Part shown: piece by piece, positions 54,641-64,000 of the stretch
How positions within the stretch are numbered: position 1 is the stretch's first letter
Layout of the letters: each line of letters opens with the position of its first letter
Assembly (NCBI GenBank): GCA_032622095.1
Contig: CP136061.1
Location: 236,613,815 to 236,677,814 of the forward strand
Direction: 5' to 3'
Source of the DNA: Siphonodentalium dalli
Lineage: Eukaryota > Mollusca > Scaphopoda > Gadilida > Siphonodentaliidae
Length of the DNA stretch: 64,000 nt
The notes under the pieces: generated by a model
Told to the model about the DNA's origin: nothing
Seen by the model: only the letters and a program-made list of their open reading frames with translations
The model's database searches: none
Translations under genes and position numbers: made by a program

Positions 54641-55832
54641 TGCTTAAGCACAATTAAATTGTGCTTAAGCACAATTAAATTGTGCTTAAGCACAATTATT
54701 GATCATCTTAAACAAAATTAACCCCCTGCATTCTTATAGAATAGCTAGTCTGCAGGAATATATAATGACTATCCAGCTAAACCTGATATTGAACCTCATT
54801 TGATCTTTAGGGTGAAAACTTGTTCTGGCTATTGCGCTTAAGCCCATTTAAATTTCACTTAAGCGCAATTGGGTAAAGATGTAAGTAATTGTGCTTAACC
54901 GCAATTAAATTGTGCTTAAACATAATTGAATTGAACTTTAGCGCAATTGAATTGCACTGAAGTCCAATTATTTAATAAATGTGAAAATGGCCTCCCATAT
55001 ATGGGAGGTATTTTTCACTTTAATGCCTTACTTTATGGGAGCCGTTTTCACATTTATTAGCTAATAAGGCTTTAAAAGTGTAAATGATTTACACTTAAGC
55101 ACAATTAGCTAATAAATGTGAAAAAGGCCTCCCATAGTTTTTTAGCTGACGTGCAAATATTTGTACTTGATCAGCACAAATCATTTATGCTTCAGCGCTA
55201 TGGGAGACATTTTTCACATTTATTCCTTATATGCGCTGCTGCGAAAATCATTTACGCTGAAGCGCAAATAATTTGCACTGATGTGCAAATACATGTATAT
55301 GGGAGGCTGTTTTCACATTTAATAAATAATTGCGCTGAAGCACAATAAATTACGCTTAAGTACAATTATTTGCGCTTAAGCGCAATTATTGCACATGAGC
55401 GCAACTCATTTCACATTATCTGGGCAGCAATTGCCCTTAAACGCAATTTAAAACTCTGCAATTTCAATTGTGATTAAGCGCAATTCAGCGCAATTATTAT
55501 CACAATAATCAAAACCTCTTAATTTTATAGAATAGTCTGATGACAATCCGTTGAGATTTTATGAACCTCATTTGATCTTCGAGGGGTGAATTTTTTTTAT
55601 AGCTAATGCACTTAAACGCAATTCAATTAATTGTAAGTAATTGCGCTTAATCGGGTCACGAACTTACACACAACTGGACATGTGAAATTGGGGTGATCTC
55701 CAGGTTATTTGGGTATATAATAAAGGATTTTACGAAACAAGTGCGCAAGTTAAGATGTAAATGTAGTTTTTGTACACATGAGTAGCTCCACTCACAGATC
55801 ACGTTTTGACAACATGGTAAGTGACATCTCCC

Positions 55833-56250
55833 ATTCGCGTAAGCACCATTTTATTGCACAAAACATTTCTAATTTCTAATTACATATTTCAATACAGACC
55901 CAATACGCCACCTCAATGGTGGACATTGGACACCATACCATATGAGGTACATGTAGCAACGTCACTAATTATGGGATGAGACTCTGCTTCTACTTCAAAG
56001 TTCTAGCAATTTCATGCTTGACACCAACTTCAGTTTGTTATATTCGCGTAAGCACCATTTTATTGCACAAAACATTTCTAATTTCTAATTACATATTTCA
56101 ATACAGACCCAATACGCCACCTCAATGGTGGACATTGGACACCATACCATATGAGGTACATGTAGCAACGTCACTAATTATGGGATGAGACTCTGCTTCT
56201 ACTTCAAAGTTCTAGCAATTTCATGCTTGACACCAACTTCAGTTTGTTAT
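55833..56250. repeat. Perfect 209-bp tandem duplication
   Basis: ATTCGCGTAAGCACCATTTT.. through ..CAACTTCAGTTTGTTAT at 55833-56041 is repeated immediately at 56042-56250, identical by eye. Confidence 0.9.
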
Positions 56251-57194
56251 ATGTTTGAGTGATGTCATCATGGCCTTTATTCAGCGCAAATTAATTATGC
56301 TTCAGCGTAAATATGATGTATTTTGCATAAATGTTTTGTACTTCAGTGTAAATGATTTGCTCTTCAGCTTAATATTTATTTGTGCTTCAGTGCAAATAAC
56401 CATTATTTGAGTTCTATTAATTTTAGTTTGGTTGCTCAAATAAATGAAGATATCTTTAACTCTTTCGATGCCAAATGCAGATTATTGCGGATTATCCGTT
56501 CACCGCCAATCCCACATAATATTGTGGCACTGGGACATCCTGTTGTGGTGCCGGTGGCATCAAAATTATTGGAAGGCTAAATTCACATTTAATAATGAAT
56601 TGCGCTTAAGCGTAATTGTAACTATACTATCTAACCTACCCCTAAACTATTGGCATGACCTGGTGTATCACCTAGAAACACAAGAGGAGCATTGGGCTAA
56701 TTATAACCTGTTTTAATTAGCCTGAGTACTCAACAGTCAACTGTGAGAATATGTACAACAATGATAATCCCTAATTACATATTATCAGAATCCCTATATC
56801 CAAAGAATTGATGTCTCCTTCCCGGAACTCTAGTATTTTTTTATATAATTTTTTTAAAGTATTGTTTGCACAGATTTGGGCCACTATGGTCATATAGCAT
56901 GCATGTGGTGTCACTTCATGAGCATGAGAGCTTGCTTACCTCATATGGTTTACTTATTGACCTATAATCAGGGAAAAACCCTATTTTCATATTATCAGCA
57001 TCCCTGCCAAAAAATTGGTGTCTGATTCCTGGAGCTTTGGTGTCTCTGTCCTCGAGCTCTAGTGTTTTTTATGAAGTCAGCATCTCTTGCACAGATCTAC
57101 CTGTATAGTATTTCTATGGTCATATAAAGCAAATGTAGTGTCACTGAGGGCTTGCTTAATCCCACATATGGTGTGCCTGTATACTGGAAAATTT

Positions 57195-57325
57195 AAGAAA
57201 ATCAAAGTCGCCCCAACTAATATAGAAGGTAACGCTACTGCGAGTAGCCCCAACTAATACAGAAGATAATATAATGCTATCACGAGTCGCCCCAACTAAA
57301 ACAGAAGGTAATACTATTGCGAGTC
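57195..57325. repeat. Three ~45-53 bp tandem units
   Basis: Repeats of CGCCCCAACTAATA(C)AGAAG, GGTAAT..CTATTGCGAGT. Small minisatellite. Confidence 0.6.
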
Positions 57326-57659
57326 AGCCATTTTGATAAAGAAGTTGGACTAGCTCCCTACCCATCCAAACCAATGAAAACAAGAGGTGATATGTCAATA
57401 GTAGTTAAGGCTAAGTTATGGATAAACCTATTTATTCACCAGGGGTGTTTAGTTACATATAACTAGGAAATGCGCTTAAGCGCAATGATTGTGCTTAAGC
57501 GCAATGATTGCACTTAAGTGCAATCAATTGCACTTAAACGCAATTAATGCTGTACTTGCAATTAATTGCACTTAAGTGTAATTATATTTGCGCTTAAGCG
57601 CAATCAATTGCGCTTAAGCGCAATTAATTATTAAATGTGAATTTGGTCTCCCATACAAA

Positions 57660-58280
57660 AGAGTTAAATATTTGGGGATACTCTATTTTGTTGTGAACAA
57701 AAAGAAAAGCAATGTTTGTGTGAAATCCAATTTGGATAATCCCTTATTGATTATCTGGCAATCACTCAGATTCAGGGTTTGAGAAAATATTTCAACTTTC
57801 ATCCTTTTGAAATCGTGAACATTCAAGTACAGCACATCCTATTTTCTACTTTTTCTTTCAGATTTCTCATTAAATTTTGTCAGACTATCATGCTTGCTAT
57901 CCTGTAGTAGAAGATTTCCAAAATGAATGATAATAATAACAGCAGTTACGTTGTCATTCTTGCTCAAAAAAGAAGAAATCTGTCACTGGATATAACAAAA
58001 CAATATTAAAGAACACAGACATACCGGTACATTGTACAGTTTTATCAGTGTGTGTATAGTTTGCTGCCCAAAGATCTTCCACGAGAAAGCAGGTTTGCGG
58101 GAGAGACAATGAGGATGGGATTTTATTCTTGTAAATGTTTTTACACAAATAATATATATTTGTCTCAGTATAACATTCATGTCAATTATGTCGAGCGGCA
58201 GCAATTTATCAGCGAGTACTCAGAGGTTAGTGTCTATTTTTTCAATTCATCAATTGGTTGAAATAATACTATGAAGTTAT
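57660..58280. other. Intergenic, nothing recognised
   Basis: AT-rich sequence between the palindrome field and the 58.3-kb palindrome. No exon or element seen. Confidence 0.35.
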
Positions 58281-58447
58281 TAAACGTTTTACTGGTCTGT
58301 CTGTACCTGTGCATATTTTTTTACTCAACTGCGCAATGTACAAAGTCAATATCGGACCGAGTAAAAGAAGAGGTCCATATATTGACTTTGTATATTGTGC
58401 AGTCGAGTCAAAAAAACATGCACCGGTACAGACCAGTAAAACGTTTA
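58281..58447. repeat. 167-bp palindrome (arms ~77 bp, loop 13)
   Basis: TAAACGTTTTACTGGTCTGT.. ..AAAGTCAATATCGGACC (58281-58358) is the imperfect complement of 58372-58447 (GGTCCATATATTGACTTTG.. ..ACCAGTAAAACGTTTA). Short ORFs through it are artefacts of the symmetry. Confidence 0.85.
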
Positions 58448-58654
58448 TTGACCTTATTATTACATAGCCAAAGTAGTTAGTTTATGTTAGCTTCAGGATT
58501 AAATATTACCTTTCCTGAATCAATTGAGAATTTCATGCTAAGAAAATAATAGCAGATGTAGTGAAATTAATAACGACAACAACATGAACAAGGCAATTAA
58601 AGACAAAAGGTGACTTAATTATCTCTCTGGGTTTTCTCCATGGCATCACAACTG

Positions 58655-58715
58655 GTCTGTATCGAGTAATATCAGACTAGTAATATCAGACTAGTAATAT
58701 CAGACCAGTTAGTTG
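58655..58715. repeat. 17-bp tandem repeat
   Basis: AGTAATATCAGACT occurs three times in a row (58667-58710). Confidence 0.6.
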
Positions 58716-58918
58716 GTCCAATATAAATATTACCTTGCGCCTGATGAGAGCAAGGTCAGGAATCACAGGATGGGTGACCTGATACCGCTGAATATGGTGT
58801 GATCACATGTTAAAATTAATTACATCTATGTAATAATACCAGATATCAACTAGTCACTTCTGTGTGTCAAGCAACTTCAACCAATTCCGTGAGTAAATGC
58901 TCAGATTTCACAATACAA

Positions 58919-59007
58919 GACTCGCCTATAAAAGAGAATGCCTTGGGACAGGGTTTTCGCAAAATTTAAGGAAGATCCAGTCATGGCCATGATGATGGAA
59001 GGGTTAA
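58919..59007. repeat. CTCTTATATATGCGAG family MITE, partial copy
   Basis: Right-hand part only: GACTCGCCTATAAAAGAGAA.. ..GATGGAAGGGTTAAA. Confidence 0.5.
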
Positions 59008-59229
59008 ATATCATCTCCAAAGTGCTCTTTAAAGGGACTTAAGGCCATCGAAGTTGGTTCATGCAAAATATTTTTTTTTATTGAAGTCTGTAAAACAACT
59101 ATCAACAAGTACATGCAAATGAAGATCTACTTTGTTCTTATTTTCATTAATAACTCTCCAATAATGAGATTTTGCATATCAAAACCTTTGTTATGTAGAC
59201 ATAACTATTACAGTGTCATTAACAATTAA

Positions 59230-59698
59230 AGGTACTCAACCCGTAAAGAGGGTCCCCATCTCAACAGATTCCAACAACAACAATCCGATCAGAGGGTCCT
59301 ATATTACTATTTCTTTGGCTTTGGGGGTAAAAAATATTTGATTCGAGTCGAGGAACCCATCAAACAAAGCTCAGAGTTATTAGATATTGATTTTTCAAAT
59401 TTGTTATGTTCTCGAGATGAGTACTAATATCTGCCGTAATCTGCTCTGGATGTGTACTCAAAATCTATTCAAACAGACAAGGATGAATAACTCTAAAATC
59501 AAGTGGTAATTTTAACGCAATTTTGCATGAGTTCTGGGCCAGATAGTATTCCCGATAATGAAAAATAATAGATTTCTAAAATCGATATCTAACAAATCTG
59601 AGCTTTGATGGGTGACTTCCTCGACTCGAATCAAATATTTTTGACCCCCGAAGCCATTGAAATAGTAATTGAGAGGAGTTTTATCGGGTTGAGTACCT
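59230..59698. mobile_element. TTAA-flanked foldback element (469 bp)
   Basis: Inverted ends AGGTACTCAACCCG / CGGGTTGAGTACCT, bordered by TTAA (59226-59229, 59699-59702). The imperfect arms extend about 190 bp inward (AAATATTTGATTCGAGTCGA.. and complement, CAAAGCTCAGA..). Target site suggests piggyBac-type mobilisation. Confidence 0.75.
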
Positions 59699-60028
59699 TT
59701 AAAGTCCAATTAGATATCAAAGTTTAATCAAAACTTGACAGTAAAACATATTCTGAAAATAATTTTTGGACTAAAATATTGAAGTTCTACATATGATTAG
59801 CGATGTTTGTTGACACTTCACTGTAACAGTTTTATTTACATAACAATGAATCACATGTAAAATCTGTTTCTCCATGTCCTTCTTAGCAGTAATGTTTTAC
59901 AGACTTTTATAAAAAAAATTCACATTAACCACATAGACCAAGTCTTCTCGTTTAATACGATCGTTTAATATATTGTTACATGCATTTTCTGATAGCGCAA
60001 CAAATTAAAATTCTCTGGAATATTATAA

Positions 60029-60157
60029 GTTACGGGACGCTTAGTGGTCAGATATGGTGTCATGTGAGGCGAGGTGAGATAAATATTAGGCGAGGCCATA
60101 TATTGATCTCACAGAGTCTTACATGACACCATATCCGATCACTAAGCATCCCGTAAC
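60029..60157. repeat. 129-bp inverted repeat
   Basis: GTTACGGGACGCTTAGTGGT.. ATATGGTGTCATGT (60029-60070) mirrored by ACATGACACCATATCCGATC.. ..GTAAC (60121-60157), continuing imperfectly to a centre at about 60092. Confidence 0.8.
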
Positions 60158-61191
60158 GTATTTATTGTCAGTGGACAAAATCCACCATATCCCTTTAATT
60201 GTTGCTCTCATTTATTTTAATTTGGTAAGTTAAAAGTGTCACCTATGGCCATTAACTTACATGTATGTAACATCATAGTGACACGCCATGGGTGTTGAAC
60301 ATCAACACATTGAGTCAGTGGCTAATCACCAGAAGTAGGACAACACATTGGGTTTGATAGTTAATTTTGGAGTCTTTAGAATTACTCAAATATATCGCAT
60401 GCAGGCTTTGGTATATGGTATGGTACTATGTCTTTAAATTCGCAGAAAATGATTTCCGACAGATATCCATTTTCTTGGTGCCAAAATACACCAAAAATAT
60501 CCCCCTGGCAACAGAGTTTTTTATTTCTGAAAAACAAGATGGTGGATAGGCACCTAATATTTATTTCATATGGGGTCGCTGACCTAATATGGGTTCATTC
60601 ACCATCACTATTTATCGACACCGATTGGCTATAATTACAAGAGCTGATATAATAAATATATATATATAAATATACGCACGTTTGATATCATCATGCTTGG
60701 AAAAGGCTGCCCGGCCTCTATCTATGTTCATATACTTCCAAAGCTTCCAATTGACCTAATCCGAAGACATACACATAAAATAACTCCTGCCCATGATTAT
60801 GGGAGTAAAGTCCTTTATAGAAGTCAGTAACGGTTTGGGACTCATTACAAAACAGCATCAACCCAACCGATATCCAAGCTGTTGTGGACCAAGAAGATTT
60901 GGTCTAATTTACCCACTGCAAAGGTATTGAGTCCCTTTTATAAAAGCACTAAATTTATACAATCATTCCATATATTCTTCATAGTACGCTAAAGCTGATC
61001 AACATTTCACACTCCCCATTCACTGAATGTGAAATATGCAGGCTAATTTATAGTTTTCATTGAAAAGGAATGCACACTCTAGTGATAGTCTGCCAGGCAG
61101 CCAGACTATGAAGCACCTGTAAAATAGCAGCATGCAGTAGACTTGGCATTACTCAACTGGGGGTAATAATGTGACAGTTACAGTGCTTGGA
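60158..61191. other. Intergenic, nothing recognised
   Basis: About 1 kb with a (TA)n tract at 60651-60670. Open frames at 60367-60634 show no recognisable protein. Confidence 0.35.
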
Positions 61192-62511
61192 CAAGCCTGC
61201 AATTAGTTTGTCTGTCATTTGCAGAAAGAGGTCCCCAGAGGGTGAATTTAGTGATGCTATCCCGTACAGTGGGCCAGCATCACCAAATTCACCCTGTGGG
61301 GACCTCATTCTGTGAAGGCTTCAATTTCTGGGAAGTATCTCCAAGTCTGGGAAGTCTCCAATTGACATTGTTTTTAGTTTCTTTTTCCTTTCTGTGAAGT
61401 TTCTATATCCCCTAATTTGCAGAAGATAAAATGCATAATCAATGTGACTAATGGGTGAACATCACCAACTTCAACTGGGGAATTTCAATCTGATCCTAGG
61501 TCTCCATAGCAGTTGAGACCTAAGCAGAATGAGGTTCTCATGGGGTAGAGTCCGAAGCTGCCATCGCACGCTGCCGCCACCAGCCATTTTGACCACAAGC
61601 CGCCGCCAGTCATATTGTCTCTAACGCCAGCCACATGAAAACATCTCCGCCGCCGGAATTGTCAAATGGCTGAGCCGCGTGCATGGGCTTATGTGACAAT
61701 TTAAGCACAACTTCACTTTGAATCGCAAAGAACTGAACTGCATTGCCCAATATTGGTATACTCGCATGGACACGGCATGGTTGCTATATTATCAGAACAC
61801 CCGGACATCTCAATGTGGAATAGACTATTCCAATGAATGCTTTCATATAACTGAATGGGAGAATCAATTCAGTATTGAAAGGGTTAAAGTATAAATTGTT
61901 TATTTTGACATGACTCAGTCTCAGACATCGCTGGAATTTGTCAATATATGCATAATACCCTGTAGAAGAGAATAGAAAATAGTTTGAAATATTATAGCAT
62001 TACTATCGGATTCATCATTCAGTGATGGATGCATATATCGCCAGATGCCAGTGATGCTAGCAGTCTGAAGTCGACAGAAGTACTACATAGTACATCCATG
62101 CCAGTACTTTGTGTATTTTCGCCATAATGGAAAAGCCCAACACCAAAAGAGCACATGTGGTCTCGTCTGGGATTCTACGGGTTCACCACAAACGCTAAAA
62201 CAAACGGGGTGTATATAACCGGGGATTAGGAAAATTTCGGATATGAAATACGCTGAATGATAACGTCTCAGCCAGCTGAGCCGCCATATTTCGTCAGCCA
62301 CGAACGTCGCGACTGAGCCGGCTTAGCCAGCTAACCAGTCATGAAATTGGTTGAGCCAGCCGTGAAAACTATTTGTTTATGGCTTCGGGGTCTATCATGG
62401 GGTGAAATTTGTGATACTAGGATTTCTAGCCTGCCGTGCAGGAAAGCGTCACTAAATTCACCCTCTAGGGACCTCATTCTGCAGATGACAGACACAATAT
62501 TTGCATGCTTG
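61192..62511. mobile_element. Double-hairpin foldback element, copy D (interrupted)
   Basis: Left CAAGCCTGCAATTAGTTTGT..CTGTCATTTGCAGAAAGAGG, right ..CATTCTGCAGATGACAGACA..TGCATGCTTG. The first hairpin (GAGGTCCCCAGAGGGTGAAT..and complement, 61228-61310) is intact. The second is split by the hAT-like element 61546-62394. No flanking duplication seen for this copy. Confidence 0.7.
61546..62394. mobile_element. hAT-like non-autonomous element, copy 2 (849 bp)
   Basis: TAGAGTCCGAAGC.. ..GGCTTCGGGGTCTA with perfect 8-bp duplications TCATGGGG (61538-61545, 62395-62402). Aligns throughout with copy 1 at 1998-2848 in the same orientation. Nested in foldback copy D. Confidence 0.85.
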
Positions 62512-62590
62512 CAATGAGATAAGAGCTATATAAAAATTTTCCTTTATAATGCGCAATAGTGTGGAAATCTTAGCAGTTATGTACTTTCAG

Positions 62591-62644
62591 ATGCTCATGT
62601 CAAAAGGAATAAGCAGGGATAACATGGATGAAATAATCCAACAA
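62591..62644 (+). CDS. Exon of an unidentified gene (first seen exon)
   Basis: 54 nt between TGTACTTTCAG and GTGAGTAATG, both strong sites: MLMSKGISRDNMDEIIQQ, phase 0 at both ends if read from the first ATG. Its frame runs straight into the next exon. It may be internal; no earlier exon was found. A TATATAAAA at 62527-62535 is not enough to call a promoter. Confidence 0.55.
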
Positions 62645-63408
62645 GTGAGTAATGTCATGCAGATTAGTTAAATTAGTATTGTAGCATACTAGTTATTTGG
62701 TGTTTTTATGAAGTGTGAAGACACGGGACAGTTCAGGAATGCTTAAATTGGTGACCGTAACGAATCAAAAAGCATGTTTTCGTGCAATAGACCATCCACA
62801 ATAACATGACGACAGTATTTAAAGCTAGAAAATGCTGCAACTAAGTTATGTCCCAAATACTGATGGATGTGAATATGATGAGTAATGGATGAAAGTAACT
62901 CTATATTATATACTGTTTAGTGTACTTCTGCACTTTCACATTCGGCAAACTTCGTCAATCTCTGTATGGCATACTGAAATCTGCCATTTTGTGTCATTCT
63001 GAACACCTCAACCTTTGGCAGTATAGGGTATAGCGAATGGAGACTGATGAGTTTTGCTGAACGATTTTGTATGGAATTCCCATGTCACATACAATTTCTG
63101 GAACCTAACAGTCCCAGTGGACTTGGGACTATGTTATTCTTACAGAGATAGCCATAGGGCAATATATTAATAGATATTTTGAAACTTTGTTGGACCTATG
63201 TAACCATTTGTTAGTATGTCCTGAAGTAGCTTTACACAAAGCACATTGGGGTCTGTAAAATCAAAGGAACTACACCTGATGGAAAATATTTTATAAAATT
63301 TAAATCAGGATAGCTAATTTCAAATTGTATTGAATCAGACAAACAATTCCTAATTTAAACAAATTGCAGGGCCCTAATTACATGATATTTTTATCTTACT
63401 CTTTTTAG
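62645..63408 (+). other. Intron of the unidentified 3' gene
   Basis: 764-bp AT-rich intron with good donor (GTGAGT) and acceptor (CTTTTTAG). No elements recognised. Confidence 0.5.
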
Positions 63409-63519
63409 GTTCTTAAAGAAGTAGAAAGAAGAAAGAGGCTTATGCATGATTCATTGGAACGACAGTTGTTCATAAAGAAGAATTATGTACCATGCCATCC
63501 AGAAATCTACTCATTAAAG
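63409..63519 (+). CDS. Exon of an unidentified gene (second seen exon)
   Basis: 111 nt between TTACTCTTTTTAG and GTTTGTG, 37 codons: VLKEVERRKRLMHDSLERQL, then FIKKNYVPCHPEIYSLK. Rich in charged residues and predicted helical at first, then a YVPCHPEIYSLK segment that looks constrained. I do not recognise the family; function is not inferred. The gene continues beyond 64000. Confidence 0.6.
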
Positions 63520-64000
63520 GTTTGTGTTGCTTGTTTTAATATAGTCTTATTACAAATATCGTCATTGGGATTTTAAAAGGGCGTACCTGCCATTTTGGCA
63601 CAAAAATCTTATTGCATTTTTGGAATCTACAGGTCCGATTACATAAGTTCCTCAGATAACTTGTCAAAATTCGTGTTCTAAAATTTGGTTCCTGCAAAAA
63701 TCTTTTGTTAATTCTAAAATGTAATAATTTTATTTTCGAAACCGTTCCTGACAGAATAACTCTGATCGGATTGTTTTAAAGAAGAATGGCCATAGGGCAT
63801 ATCCTCCATATCCTCAGTGACAGAGACTAAAGAAGCCGCAGAAATCATCAAAACTAAAATGTCGCACAGACAATATTTCTATTTTTTTATTTCTGAAGTG
63901 TTGTATAACACCATCAAATCATGTTTTTTCTCAACTAGAAGATAATTGAATATGAAAGTGTATTATAACAACTGTGATAGAGTGTTATTGTGCAAAGATA

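Larger units (their letters stand above)
54640..57640. repeat. Field of TTGCGCTTAAGCGCAA-type short palindromes
   Basis: Dozens of perfect or degenerate copies of a 16-20 bp palindrome AATTGCGCTTAAGCGCAATT (also AATTGTGCTTAAGCACAATT) in tandem (54641-54697, 57470-57630) or scattered (54830-54960, 55090-55440, 56280-56400, 56580-56612). Interspersed with palindromic CCTCCCATATATGGGAGG and TGTGAAAA pieces. No ORF. Confidence 0.7.

Noticed and set aside
54640-57640. CRISPR-like array
   Set aside because: The repeats are short palindromes with irregular spacing and no uniform spacers, in a eukaryotic genome.
58271-58480. 69-codon frame with a signal-peptide-like start
   Set aside because: It runs through both arms of a palindrome; the hydrophobic start is coincidental.
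62527-62535. TATATAAAA as a TATA box for the unidentified gene
   Set aside because: Too close to the splice acceptor at 62590, and such motifs are common in AT-rich DNA.

Overview
The window looks like AT-rich nuclear DNA of an invertebrate animal, most likely a marine bivalve mollusc. Three split protein-coding genes with canonical GT..AG introns sit in long introns and intergenic DNA packed with transposable elements. The mollusc guess rests on several 'pearl'-like repeat families: tandem cores of about 150-172 bp, an ACGG/GACG microsatellite and a terminal hairpin. That organisation is known to me from bivalves. It is inference, not proof.

Genes. (1) Plus strand, 1502-17540: an AP-4 beta-adaptin-like gene (AP4B1). 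A 108-nt first exon (1502-1609) joins in phase, across a 14.4-kb intron, to a 1,521-nt exon (16020-17540). The predicted 542-residue protein is essentially the adaptin trunk and lacks the hinge and ear. (2) Minus strand, 54306 down to 21677: a complete mitochondrial ribosomal protein S9 gene (MRPS9, uS9m). I could assemble 14 coding exons whose phases all agree, giving 424 residues. The last exon has only 13 coding nt and supplies the conserved basic C-terminus. (3) Plus strand, from 62591 off the right edge: two in-phase exons of an unidentified charged, helical protein. Genes 1 and 2 are convergent.

Mobile DNA. AP4B1 intron 1 holds a 5.99-kb GC-rich tyrosine-recombinase retrotransposon of the Ngaro type (8474-14460) with textbook split direct repeats A1..B1-A2-B2. 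It encodes relics of Gag, reverse transcriptase, RNase H, tyrosine recombinase and an SGNH-type hydrolase. Its repeat pairs look identical, yet its genes carry frameshifts, a stop, an internal recombinase deletion and a TTAA-flanked MITE in gag. Elsewhere I see hAT-like elements with perfect 8-bp target duplications (1998-2848, 27872-28810, 61546-62394), TA-flanked elements (1746-2955, 7110-7663, 37382-38437), a TTAA foldback (59230-59698), a double-hairpin foldback family in four copies (two just upstream of MRPS9 splice acceptors), a TIR element carrying ORFs (34045-35501), four long near-perfect palindromes, a field of short TTGCGCTTAAGCGCAA-type palindromes (54.6-57.7 kb) and a perfect 209-bp tandem duplication (55833-56250).

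The most notable points are the Ngaro element with its hydrolase domain and conflicting age signals, the micro-exon that restores the end of MRPS9, the ear-less AP4B1 model, and one repeat unit that seems to underlie several 'pearl'-like families in both orientations. All homology statements come from reading the sequence; no database search was run.
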